DNA of 64,000 bases from positions 620,001 to 684,000 of the forward strand of contig NZ_VITY01000001.1 of assembly GCF_007993935.1 (NCBI RefSeq), written 5' to 3'. Shown piece by piece: positions 1 through 8,275 of this stretch. The notes under the pieces were generated by a model. It was not told the DNA's origin. It did no database searches and saw nothing but the letters and a program-made list of their open reading frames with translations. Each line of letters opens with the position of its first letter. Positions within the stretch are counted from its first letter, which is position 1. The stretch is from Bradyrhizobium macuxiense. Lineage in GTDB: Bacteria; Pseudomonadota; Alphaproteobacteria; Rhizobiales; Xanthobacteraceae. The position numbers were made by a program, and so were the translations under genes.

Positions 1-1242
1 ACCACGCTGATGGGCGCCTATCGCGGCGCCGGCCGGCCCGAGGCCAATTACTACATGGAGCGGCTGATCGATGCCGCCGCCGACGAGATGGGCATCAACC
101 GCTTCACGCTGCGCAAGCGCAACTTCATCAAGCCGTCGCAGCTGCCGTTCCCGGCCGCCTCCGGCGTCACCTATGACAGCGGCGATTTCGCCGGCGTGTT
201 CCAGAAGGCGCTGGAGATCTCCGACTACGACAACTTCGCCAGGCGCAAGAAGGAGAGCAAGAAGAGCGGCAAGCTGCGCGGCATCGCCGTCGGCTCCTAT
301 CTCGAGGTCACCGCGCCGCCGTCCGGCGAGCTCGGCAAGATCACCTTCGAGCCCGACGGCTCGGTGAAGCTCACCACCGGTACGCTCGACTACGGCCAGG
401 GCCACGCCACGCCGTTCGCGCAGGTGCTGTCCGACCAGCTCGGGGTTCCCTTCGAGAAGATCACGCTCGAACAGGGCGACAGCGATCTCGTGCGGTTCGG
501 CAACGGCACCGGCGGCTCACGCTCGATCACCGCGACCGGACAGGCGATCGTCGAGGCCTCCGCGCTCGTTGTCGAGAAGGGCAAGAAGGCCGCTGCGCAC
601 ATGCTGGAGGCCTCCGAGGCCGACATCGAGTTCGGCCAGGGCCGCTTCACCATCGCCGGCACCGACCGCTCGATCGGCATCATGGAGCTCGCCGAACGGA
701 TGCGCGAGAGCAAGATGCCGGAGGGCACGCCTGACACGCTCGACGTCGACCACGCCACCAAGGAGACCGCGTCGACCTTCCCGAACGGCTGTCACGTCGC
801 CGAGGTCGAGATCGATCCCGACACCGGTGTGACGCGGATCGTGCGCTACTCGGCGGTCAACGATTTCGGCGTCGTGGTCAATCCGATGATCGTCGCCGGC
901 CAGCTCCACGGCGGCGTGGCGCAGGGCATCGGCCAAGCGCTGATGGAGGAGGTCAGCTACGACGCCTCCGGCCAGCCGATCACCGGCTCGTTCATGGACT
1001 ACGCGCTGCCGCGCGCCGGCGACGTGCCGTCGATGCAGGTCGGCGATCACCCCTCGCCAGCGAAATCCAACCCACTCGGCACCAAGGGCTGCGGCGAAGC
1101 CGGCTGCGCCGGCAGCCTGGTCTGCATCGTCAACGCCGTGGTCGACGCGCTGTCGGAATACGGCGTCAAGCACATCAACATGCCGCTGACGCCCGAACGC
1201 GTCTGGCGCGCGATCCAGGATGCCAAGGCGAGCGCGGCGTAA
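1..1242 (+). CDS. Molybdenum hydroxylase large subunit, CoxL-like (form II type), C-terminal part
   Basis: The frame is open from the first base and has no start, so the gene begins upstream of the window. It is the molybdopterin-binding part of a xanthine oxidase/CO dehydrogenase family large subunit, which hydroxylates or oxidises its substrate at a Mo-MCD centre together with FAD and 2Fe-2S subunits. The active-site loop reads AYRGAGR (nt 16-36), the form II signature, not the AYXCSFR loop of true form I CO dehydrogenases. The family's catalytic glutamate is seen in KGCGEAG near nt 1084-1104. The substrate therefore cannot be called CO from sequence. Partner subunits should lie to the left. 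Confidence 0.88.
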   Translation, partial: TTLMGAYRGAGRPEANYYMERLIDAAADEMGINRFTLRKRNFIKPSQLPFPAASGVTYDSGDFAGVFQKALEISDYDNFARRKKESKKSGKLRGIAVGSYLEVTAPPSGELGKITFEPDGSVKLTTGTLDYGQGHATPFAQVLSDQLGVPFEKITLEQGDSDLVRFGNGTGGSRSITATGQAIVEASALVVEKGKKAAAHMLEASEADIEFGQGRFTIAGTDRSIGIMELAERMRESKMPEGTPDTLDVDHATKETASTFPNGCHVAEVEIDPDTGVTRIVRYSAVNDFGVVVNPMIVAGQLHGGVAQGIGQALMEEVSYDASGQPITGSFMDYALPRAGDVPSMQVGDHPSPAKSNPLGTKGCGEAGCAGSLVCIVNAVVDALSEYGVKHINMPLTPERVWRAIQDAKASAA

Positions 1243-1270
1243 GGAGCGCGCTGTCACAACGCATACAACT

Positions 1271-1370
1271 GTCATCACCCGCGAAAGCGGGTGATCCAGT
1301 ATTCCAAAGGCAGCTGTTACTTACTGAGACGCCGCGGCGTACTGGATATCCCGCATGCGCGGGGTATGAC
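1271..1370. repeat. Dispersed palindromic repeat (GTCAT-ACCCGCG family)
   Basis: Imperfect inverted repeat with arms GTCATCACCCGCGAAAGCGG and, at the other end, a matching arm finishing GCGCGGGGTATGAC; each arm holds its own small hairpin (CCCGCGAAAGCGGG). It fills the gap between two convergent genes, so it may also act as a bidirectional terminator. Confidence 0.7.
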
Positions 1371-1401
1371 ACCCGTGAATGGGAAGCGTCGTGCCCCTTC
1401 C

Positions 1402-2205
1402 CTAAGCCGCCGCCTGCTCGCGCGGCTGGGTGATCGCGATGTGCCAGCAATGCGCGAGCGGGATACCGTTGCCGAGCACCAGCGCGTCGAGCTCGACGAA
1501 GCGGTGGCCCTTCTTGTCGTAATTGCCGGTCACCTTGGCGCGCGCGGTGAGTTCATCGCCGATCTTGCCCGCCGACAACAGCTGCATCCTGGTGCCGACA
1601 TGGATCCAGGGCCCGAGGATCGCATTGTCGACCAGCACCTTGTTCATCACCCGCGGCAGCAGGCCGGGATGGCCAAGACCTTCGCGTAAGTAGATCGGGT
1701 CGGTCTCCCTGATATCGGCGAGATACTCCTTCGCAGCGTCGCCGGACCAGTCGCGCGGGATGACGCCGAGCCACTTGCCCTCTTCATAGGACGAGGCGCT
1801 GACCGGCTTGCGTTCGGCAACCGCGGCAACCTGCTTGTAGTCGTCGAGCACGAATGTCGGCACGGAGGACGGCAGCGACGCCGTGCCGGTGGCGCAGAGT
1901 TCGCCGCGGCTGAAGAGCTCGATCGTGAGCCCGTTGCCGGTCTCCCGGCCGGTCAACTCCGCGATCTCGCCGTCATAGACCGGCTTGACGAAACGCGCCT
2001 CGATCAGCCCGCGCGCGAGGAAATCGCGGCCCCATTTCTCGACCGGCAGATGCATCATGTAGGCCATCACATCGACGCCGGGCACCAGCCCGCCGGAAAA
2101 GCCGAACTTCCGCGCCACCGTGTCGTCGTGGATCTTGTTCTCTGACAGTTTCGAGGTGTTGTAGGCCGAGACGCGGTAGGTCTGCGCGGGCGTCGTCGAA
2201 GGCAT
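1402..2205 (-). CDS. MaoC/hot-dog domain protein of unknown substrate
   Basis: 267 residues. The start chosen follows an AAGGGGA ribosome site seven bases upstream; a longer frame upstream has no such site and overlaps the promoter of the opposite gene. The segment FGFSGGLVPGVDVMAYMMH near residues 34-52 resembles the substrate-channel helix of MaoC-like hydratases and thioesterases (compare FG..IAHG), and the length suits two hot-dog folds. The usual catalytic D/H pair is not clearly present in the first half, so activity on an acyl-CoA is plausible but not shown. It converges on the upstream CoxL-like gene across a palindromic repeat. Confidence 0.65.
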   Translation of the reverse strand: MPSTTPAQTYRVSAYNTSKLSENKIHDDTVARKFGFSGGLVPGVDVMAYMMHLPVEKWGRDFLARGLIEARFVKPVYDGEIAELTGRETGNGLTIELFSRGELCATGTASLPSSVPTFVLDDYKQVAAVAERKPVSASSYEEGKWLGVIPRDWSGDAAKEYLADIRETDPIYLREGLGHPGLLPRVMNKVLVDNAILGPWIHVGTRMQLLSAGKIGDELTARAKVTGNYDKKGHRFVELDALVLGNGIPLAHCWHIAITQPREQAAA

Positions 2206-2339
2206 GGGGTTTCCCCTTATTTCGGTTGTTTTTCTCAGGCAATCGTAGTCGAACCGGGCAGCGTGACAAGCCTCTCGTTTTGCTCGCAATTTTCCGCACC
2301 ATGGAGTACACGCAGGCCGTGCCTGCGAACCCGGAATCG

Positions 2340-2840
2340 ATGACTGAAACCCCCGCCCTAACCCGCGTCTATGTCGACGCCGACGCCTGTCCGGTGAAGG
2401 ACGAGATCTATCGCGTCGCGATCCGGCTCGGCGTGCCCGTCAGCGTGGTCGCCGGCAATTTCATCCGCGTGCCGCAGGATCCCCTGATCGAGCGCATCGC
2501 CGCCGGTTCCGGCATGGATGCGGCCGACGACTGGATCGCCGAACGCGCGCGTGCAGGCGATGTCGTGATCACCGCGGACATTCCGCTGGCGAGCCGCTGC
2601 GTCAAGGCCGGCGCCGACGTGATCGCACCGAACGGCAAGCCGTTCACCGAACAGTCGATCGGCATGACGCTGGCGGTGCGCAATCTGATGACCGATCTGC
2701 GCTCGTCGGGTGAGATCACTGGCGGGCCGAAATCATACTCACCGCGCGACCGCTCGACCTTCCTGTCGACGCTCGACCAGACCATCCGCCGCATCCAGCG
2801 CCGCCGCGCCGAGCAGGCGGCGACGAACCAGCAGGATTAG
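2340..2840 (+). CDS. yaiI: YaiI/YqxD family protein (DUF188, UPF0178)
   Basis: 166 residues with the family's opening VYVDADACPVKDE (about residues 9-21) and a later ITADIPLASR, acidic positions that suggest a PIN-like, metal-dependent nuclease fold; biochemical function is not established for this family. An alternative upstream ATG at 2301 would add 13 residues that do not look conserved. Four bases separate it from the following ABC-F gene, so the two are probably cotranscribed. Confidence 0.85.
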   Translation: MTETPALTRVYVDADACPVKDEIYRVAIRLGVPVSVVAGNFIRVPQDPLIERIAAGSGMDAADDWIAERARAGDVVITADIPLASRCVKAGADVIAPNGKPFTEQSIGMTLAVRNLMTDLRSSGEITGGPKSYSPRDRSTFLSTLDQTIRRIQRRRAEQAATNQQD

Positions 2841-2844
2841 CGCG

Positions 2845-4662
2845 ATGGCTCCGCCTCCTCTGATCCAGCTCAAGGATATCAACCTGACCTTCGGCGGCAC
2901 GCCGCTGCTGTCAGGCGTCGAGCTGTCGGTTTCCGCCGGCGAGCGCGTCTGCCTGATCGGCCGCAACGGCTCCGGCAAATCGACGCTGCTGCGGATCGCG
3001 GCCGGCCTGGTCGAGCCCGATGCCGGCAGCCGCTTCGTGCAGCCCGGCGCCACCATCCGCTATCTGCCGCAGGAGCCGGACTTCGGCGAGCACAAGACGA
3101 CGCTGGCCTATGTCGAGGCCGGCCTTGGCCCCGGCGACGACCACTACCAGGCGCGCTATCTGCTCGAACAGCTCGGCCTGACCGGCGAGGAAGATCCGGC
3201 GCACGTCTCCGGCGGCGAGGCGCGCCGCGCGGCGCTGGCGCGAGTGCTGGCGCCCTCGCCCGATATCCTGCTGCTGGACGAGCCGACCAACCATCTCGAC
3301 CTGCCGACCATCGAATGGCTCGAAGGCGAGCTGGAAAGCCGGCGCTGCGCGCTGGTGCTGATCAGCCATGACCGCCGCTTCCTGACCAATCTGTCGCGTA
3401 CCACCGCCTGGCTCGACCGCGGCCAGATCCGGCAGATCGACCGCGGCTTCGGCGCCTTCGAGGCGTGGCGCGACGAGGTGCTGGCGGATGAAGAGCGCGA
3501 GCAGCACAAGCTCGATCGCAAGATCGTCAATGAAGAGCACTGGCTGCGCTACGGCGTCTCCGGCCGCCGCAAGCGCAACGTCAAACGGCTCGGCAATCTG
3601 CATGCGCTGCGCGACCAGCGTCGCAACTATCGCGGCGCCACCGGCAATGCCACGCTCGCCGCCGCCGAGGCCGAGAAATCCGGCCGCCTCGTGATCGAGG
3701 CGAAGAACATCACCAAGGCCTTTGGCGAGCGCAAGATCGTCGAGGGCTTCTCGAGTAGGATCCAGCGCGGCGACCGCGTCGGCATCGTAGGTCCCAACGG
3801 CGCCGGCAAGACCACGCTAGTGCATCTCTTGATCGGCAACGATCCGCCCGACTCCGGCTCTGTGCGGCTGGGCGCCAATATCGAGATGGCGACGCTCGAC
3901 CAGCATCGCGAGAGCCTCGATCCGAAGCTGACGCTGGCCGAGGCCCTGACCGGCGGCCGCGGCGATCACGTCATGGTCGGCGACAAGTCGAAGCACGTGA
4001 TCGGCTACATGAAGGACTTCCTGTTCGCACAGGAGCAGCGCGGCACGCCGCTGGAAGCACTCTCCGGCGGCGAGCGCGGCCGGCTGATGCTGGCGCGTGC
4101 GCTGGCCAAGCCGTCGAACCTCTTGATCCTGGACGAACCGACCAACGACCTCGACCTCGAAACCCTCGACGTGCTCGAGGACATGCTCGGCGACTACGAG
4201 GGCACGGTGATCCTGATCAGCCACGACCGCGACTTCCTCGACCGCGTGGTGACGTCGGTGATCGTGCCCGAGGGCCAGGGACGCTGGATCGAATACGCCG
4301 GCGGCTACTCCGACATGCTGGCGCAGCGCGGCGCCGACGTGAAGCGCGAAACGGTGAAGGCGGAAGCGCCAGTCGAGGAAAAGAAGGAAGCCAGGGCCGC
4401 CGCACCCGAGGCCGCACCGAGGCGCCGGCTGAGCTTCAACGAGAAGCACGCGTTGGAGACGCTGCCGAAGACGATCGACAGACTGCACGCCGAAATCACA
4501 AAGCAGCAGAAGCTGCTCGACGACCCCGATCTCTATGCGAAGGATCGCAAGAAATTCGACGCCGCCTCGGCCGCGATCGCCAAGGCGCAGGAAGAACTCG
4601 CCGCCGCCGAGGACCGCTGGCTCGAGCTAGAGGTGCTGCGCGAAGAGATCGAACAGGCATGA
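2845..4662 (+). CDS. uup: ABC-F family ATPase, Uup-type
   Basis: 605 residues with two ABC ATPase domains and no membrane segments. Domain 1 has GRNGSGKST, the signature VSGGEARRAALAR and Walker B LLLDEPTNHLD; domain 2 has GPNGAGKTT, LSGGERGRLMLARAL and LILDEPTNDLD. Between them lies the charged ABC-F linker, and the last 80 or so residues form a lysine/glutamate-rich coiled coil, which is typical of Uup. ABC-F proteins act on the ribosome (E-site) or, for Uup, are linked to precise excision of repeats and branched DNA. The start is the first ATG after the yaiI stop. Confidence 0.92.
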   Translation: MAPPPLIQLKDINLTFGGTPLLSGVELSVSAGERVCLIGRNGSGKSTLLRIAAGLVEPDAGSRFVQPGATIRYLPQEPDFGEHKTTLAYVEAGLGPGDDHYQARYLLEQLGLTGEEDPAHVSGGEARRAALARVLAPSPDILLLDEPTNHLDLPTIEWLEGELESRRCALVLISHDRRFLTNLSRTTAWLDRGQIRQIDRGFGAFEAWRDEVLADEEREQHKLDRKIVNEEHWLRYGVSGRRKRNVKRLGNLHALRDQRRNYRGATGNATLAAAEAEKSGRLVIEAKNITKAFGERKIVEGFSSRIQRGDRVGIVGPNGAGKTTLVHLLIGNDPPDSGSVRLGANIEMATLDQHRESLDPKLTLAEALTGGRGDHVMVGDKSKHVIGYMKDFLFAQEQRGTPLEALSGGERGRLMLARALAKPSNLLILDEPTNDLDLETLDVLEDMLGDYEGTVILISHDRDFLDRVVTSVIVPEGQGRWIEYAGGYSDMLAQRGADVKRETVKAEAPVEEKKEARAAAPEAAPRRRLSFNEKHALETLPKTIDRLHAEITKQQKLLDDPDLYAKDRKKFDAASAAIAKAQEELAAAEDRWLELEVLREEIEQA

Positions 4663-4678
4663 AGCGCATGGAAATGAT

Positions 4679-4764
4679 CGTCATTGCGAGGAGCGAAGCG
4701 ACGAAGCAATCCATGGCTCCGCAGATGCGGATGGATGGATTGCTTCGCTGCGCTCGCAATGACG
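4679..4764. repeat. Palindromic repeat, CGTCATTGCGAG family, basic form
   Basis: Arms CGTCATTGCGAGGAGCGAAG and CTGCGCTCGCAATGACG with inner arms GAAGCAATCCAT / ATGGATTGCTTC. This is the uninterrupted form of a family seen at four other places in the window. It lies between two co-directional genes. Confidence 0.9.
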
Positions 4765-4789
4765 GAAGCCGTGAAATGGAGTTAATCCG

Positions 4790-5869
4790 ATGACCACGCC
4801 CCTCGCCGCCAAGATCGCCAGGGAATACGGCACGCCCTGCGCCGTGATCGACATGGACCGGGTCGAGCGCAACATCGCGCGGATCCAGAAGGCCTGCGAC
4901 GAGGCCGGCGTCGCCAACCGGCCGCACATCAAGACCCACAAGAATCCGATGCTGGCGCAGCTGCAGATCAAGGCCGGCGCCAGGGGCATCACCTGCCAGA
5001 AGCTCGGCGAGGCCGAGATCATGGCGGATAGCGGCATCGACGACATCCTGATCAGCTACAATCTGCTCGGCGACGAGAAGATGGCGCGGCTCGGCGCACT
5101 GCAAGGCAAGGCCAACGTCACCGTCGCCGCCGACAATTCGGTTGTGGTCGGCGATTTGCCGAAGGCGGCCGCCGCCTCCGGCCGCCCGCTCTGCGTCGTG
5201 GTAGAATGCGACACCGGACGCAAGCGCGCCGGCGTCGAGACCCCGGCCGAAGCGATTGCGCTGGCACGCGAGATCGCGGCCTCGAAGGGCCTGAGCTTCG
5301 CAGGCTTCATGCTATACCCGACCGAGGCCGGCTGGGCCGACGCGCAGAAATTCTACGACGAGGCGCTGGCCGGCGTGCGCGCCCACGGCCTCGATGCGAC
5401 CATCGTCTCGACCGGCGGCACGCCGAACCTGGTCAATCTCGGCCGGCTGAAGGGCTGCACCGAGCACCGCTTCGGCACCTACATCTACAACGACCGCATG
5501 CAGGTCGCCGCCGGCGTCGCGACCTGGGATGACTGCGCGCTGCACATCTATTCCACCGTCGTCAGCCGCGCCGGCCCCGACCGCGGCATCCTCGATGCCG
5601 GCTCCAAGACGCTGACCTCGGATACCGGCGGCCTCGAGGGCCACGGCCTGATCCTCGAACATCCCGAGGCCAAGATCGCGCGCTTCGCCGAGGAGCACGG
5701 CTTCCTCGATCTGTCCCGCAGCAACACGCGGCCCAGTGTCGGCGACGTCGTGCGGATCGTGCCCAATCACGTCTGCGTCGTCGTCAACATGATGGACGAG
5801 GTCGTGATGGTGCGCGGCGACGAGATCATCGGCGCATTGCCGGTGACGGCGCGCGGCAAGCTCCGCTAG
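4790..5869 (+). CDS. D-threonine aldolase / D-serine dehydratase-like PLP enzyme
   Basis: 359 residues with an alanine-racemase-type N-terminal barrel. The PLP lysine is expected at Lys48 in RPHIKTHKNP. The C-terminal domain carries His327-x-Cys329 in VPNHVCVVVN, the metal-binding pair of eukaryotic D-serine dehydratase and of metal-activated D-threonine aldolases. Family reactions are D-threonine to glycine plus acetaldehyde, or D-serine to pyruvate plus ammonia; sequence alone does not separate them. A GGAG site lies eight bases before the ATG. It stands alone between two palindromic repeats. Confidence 0.85.
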   Translation: MTTPLAAKIAREYGTPCAVIDMDRVERNIARIQKACDEAGVANRPHIKTHKNPMLAQLQIKAGARGITCQKLGEAEIMADSGIDDILISYNLLGDEKMARLGALQGKANVTVAADNSVVVGDLPKAAAASGRPLCVVVECDTGRKRAGVETPAEAIALAREIAASKGLSFAGFMLYPTEAGWADAQKFYDEALAGVRAHGLDATIVSTGGTPNLVNLGRLKGCTEHRFGTYIYNDRMQVAAGVATWDDCALHIYSTVVSRAGPDRGILDAGSKTLTSDTGGLEGHGLILEHPEAKIARFAEEHGFLDLSRSNTRPSVGDVVRIVPNHVCVVVNMMDEVVMVRGDEIIGALPVTARGKLR

Positions 5870-5878
5870 CCGCGTTCG

Positions 5879-5962
5879 GTAGGATGGGTGGAGCGCAGCG
5901 ATACCCATCGCTTTGGACGGCGTGGCGAGATGATGGGTATCGCTTCGCTCCACCCATCCTAC
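5879..5962. repeat. Palindromic repeat, GTAGGATGGGTGGAGCG family
   Basis: Arms GTAGGATGGGTGGAGCGCAG and CGCTCCACCCATCCTAC with inner GATACCCATC / GATGGGTATC. It sits between convergent genes; a second copy lies 2.2 kb downstream. Confidence 0.9.
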
Positions 5963-5966
5963 GCAG

Positions 5967-6869
5967 CTACCCGCTGATCAGCGCCTGCAACTCGCGATCC
6001 AGCGCCGAGCGAAACACCTCGATCGGCCGCGCCAGGCGGCCGGCGGGCGGGCGGTGCACGATCCAGGCCCGCACCGCCGGGTTGAAATCCGCGATCTTCA
6101 CGATCTTGAGCCGGTTGCGGATCGGGCTTCGTTTCAGCGCCACCGGCGTGACGAGGCCGATGCCGAGCCCGCGCGCCACCAGCGACAGGCGCAGCTCGCT
6201 GTCGAGCGCCTCGACCGCGATGTTGAACGGCAGATGCGCCGCATCGAAATGGCGCTTCAAGGTCTGGCGGAAGCCACAGCCATCCTGGTTGATCACCCAG
6301 CCGGTCCGCGACAGCCATTCGAGGTCGACGAACTTCGGCGTCTTCATCTCGCGCGCAACGACGAACACCACCGGCTGCGCACCGAGATCGGAGGCCTCGA
6401 GATCGTCCGGCGGCGCGGTGCCGTCGGGCAGACAGATCGCGGCGGCATCGAGCTCATTGCGGCTGACCCGCTCCATGTGATTGGGCGACCAGCCCGAGAC
6501 GACGCGCAACGCAAGCGCGGGAAATTCGCCGCGCACCGCATCGAGCGGGCCGGTGAGCCCGGCCTCCGACAAGAACGGCGTCAGGCCGAGCCTGAACTCG
6601 CCGCGCACCACGCCGTCATTGGCGACGCCCGACTTGAGGTCGTCGAGCATGCGCAGCACGCGGCGGCCCTGCTCATAGGCCTCGACGCCCGCCGCCGTCG
6701 GCTTCAGCGGTTTCGACAGCCGGTCGAGCAGCTGCGCGCCCAGCATCTCCTCGAGATTCTGGATCCGCCGCGTCACGCCGGGCTGGGTCAGGTTCAACCG
6801 CGCGGAGGCCGCGACGATCGATCCGGTCTCCACCACGGCGACGAACGCCACGAGGTCATGGGTGTTCAT
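5967..6869 (-). CDS. LysR-family transcriptional regulator
   Basis: 300 residues. The N-terminal winged helix-turn-helix reads MNTHDLVAFVAVVETGSIV then LNLTQPGVTRRIQNLEEMLG, followed by a periplasmic-binding-protein-like effector domain. It is divergent from the MFS transporter gene 93 bases away, the usual LysR target geometry, so it probably controls that transporter and itself. The ligand is unknown. Confidence 0.9.
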   Translation of the reverse strand: MNTHDLVAFVAVVETGSIVAASARLNLTQPGVTRRIQNLEEMLGAQLLDRLSKPLKPTAAGVEAYEQGRRVLRMLDDLKSGVANDGVVRGEFRLGLTPFLSEAGLTGPLDAVRGEFPALALRVVSGWSPNHMERVSRNELDAAAICLPDGTAPPDDLEASDLGAQPVVFVVAREMKTPKFVDLEWLSRTGWVINQDGCGFRQTLKRHFDAAHLPFNIAVEALDSELRLSLVARGLGIGLVTPVALKRSPIRNRLKIVKIADFNPAVRAWIVHRPPAGRLARPIEVFRSALDRELQALISG

Positions 6870-6962
6870 AACAATCTCGCATATTCTTCATCATCTTATT
6901 TGAATTGTAGCATATTAGGCCGATCCCCTAAAGGGGGCCTCGCCACTTCCTCGCGAGGTCCC
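6870..6962. promoter_or_regulatory. Divergent promoter region between LysR and MFS genes
   Basis: AT-rich 93-base gap. The heptamer GCATATT occurs twice (6879-6885 and 6910-6916), 31 bases apart, about three helical turns, which would put two regulator dimers on one face. No clean -35/-10 pair stands out. This is a candidate operator, not a proven one. Confidence 0.4.
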
Positions 6963-8180
6963 ATGACCATTTCCGAAGCCACCGAACTCTCCCCGGCCCG
7001 CGCCGTCTCGGTGCGTCCCCTGATCTGGATCGGCGCCATCACGACCGGCACCGTCGTCACCAATCTGTTTGCCCCGCAGATCCTGGTCGGCCTGATGGGC
7101 CGCTCGCTCGGCATGACCGAGCTGCAGGCCGGCCTGATCTCGACGCTGACCCTGCTCGGCTACGCGCTCGGGCTGTTGCTGCTGGTGCCGCTGGTCGACC
7201 TCGTCGAGAACAAGCGGCTGATCCTGCGGACCCTCGCCTGTGCCATCATCGCCGCGATCGGCACCGCGCTGGCGCCGACGCCGCTGATTTTGCTGGCCGC
7301 CACCTTCATCCTCGGCGCGTCCTGCGCCGCGATCCAGATGGTGGTGCCGCTGGTGGCGTCGATGGTGCCGCCGGAGCGGCGGGGCCAGGCGATCGGCGAT
7401 GTCATGAGCGGGTTGATGATCGGTATCCTGCTGTCGCGGCCGGCGGCAAGCCTGATCGCGGACAGCTGGAACTGGCGCGGCTACTATGTCACCTCGGCCG
7501 TTCTGATGACTGTGCTCGGTTGCGCGCTGGCGCGCTATCTGCCGACCTTGCAGCCTTCGGCGAAAGTCAGCTACGGGGCGCTGCTGCGCTCATTTCCCAA
7601 GCTGCTGCGCGACGAGCCGGTGCTGCGCGTGCGGTCCTGGACCGCGGCGCTGGTGATGGCGTCGTTCACCGCGTTCTGGGCAGCGGTCGCGCTGCGCCTG
7701 CCGGACGTGCCGTTCAAGCTCGACGCCAAGGGGATCGCGCTGTTCGCGCTGATCGGCGTCGCGGGGGCGGCGGCGACGCCGATCGCCGGGCGCTGGGGCG
7801 ACAGGGGCTTCGCGCGGCCGTTGCTGATCGTCTCGCACCTTCTCATCGCCGGCGCGCTCGCGCTGTGCGCCTGGGCCGGCATGATCGAGTCGCGGATCGC
7901 GGCTCTCTCGTTGCTTGGCGTCGGCGCCGTGCTGCTCGATTTCGGCATCACCACTGACCAGACGCTCGGCCGCCGCGCCGTCAATCTGCTGCAGCCTGAG
8001 GCGCGCGGCCGGATCAACGGCCTGTTCGTGGCGCTGTTCTTCATCGGCGGCGCGGTCGGCGCAGCAGCCGCGTCCACGGCCTGGAGTTATGGTGGATGGA
8101 CCGCGGTCTGCGCGGTCGCCGCCACGTTCGGCGTGCTCGGCTTCATCACCGACATCGGGACGAAGACCGGATCGGAATGA
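6963..8180 (+). CDS. MFS transporter
   Basis: 405 residues, about 12 hydrophobic segments, with the loop 2-3 charged turn replaced by LVDLVENKRL and a loop near residue 140 reading PPERRGQAIG. Such proteins are inner-membrane exporters or uptake systems for small molecules. The much longer open frame upstream is the antisense of the LysR gene, so the first ATG after the divergent promoter (CGAGGTCCC before it) is used. The likely controller is the divergent LysR gene. Confidence 0.85.
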   Translation: MTISEATELSPARAVSVRPLIWIGAITTGTVVTNLFAPQILVGLMGRSLGMTELQAGLISTLTLLGYALGLLLLVPLVDLVENKRLILRTLACAIIAAIGTALAPTPLILLAATFILGASCAAIQMVVPLVASMVPPERRGQAIGDVMSGLMIGILLSRPAASLIADSWNWRGYYVTSAVLMTVLGCALARYLPTLQPSAKVSYGALLRSFPKLLRDEPVLRVRSWTAALVMASFTAFWAAVALRLPDVPFKLDAKGIALFALIGVAGAAATPIAGRWGDRGFARPLLIVSHLLIAGALALCAWAGMIESRIAALSLLGVGAVLLDFGITTDQTLGRRAVNLLQPEARGRINGLFVALFFIGGAVGAAAASTAWSYGGWTAVCAVAATFGVLGFITDIGTKTGSE

Positions 8181-8190
8181 GTCGCATCTT

Positions 8191-8275
8191 GTAGGATGGG
8201 TGGAGCGCAGCGATACCCATCAACTTCTTCCAGCGCGGCACAATGATGGGTATCGCTTCGCTCTACCCATCCTAC
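8191..8275. repeat. Palindromic repeat, GTAGGATGGGTGGAGCG family, copy 2
   Basis: Same arms as the copy at 5879. The last bases (CCTAC) contain the TAG stop codon of the convergent flavoprotein gene, so the repeat overlaps a coding end. Confidence 0.9.

Noticed and set aside
1..1242. True aerobic CO dehydrogenase (form I CoxL)
   Set aside because: The active-site loop is AYRGAGR (form II), not AYXCSFR, so CO oxidation is not supported.
6054..6962. 300-codon N-terminal extension of the MFS gene
   Set aside because: It is the antisense of the LysR gene. The MFS-like residues and membrane helices start only at 6963.
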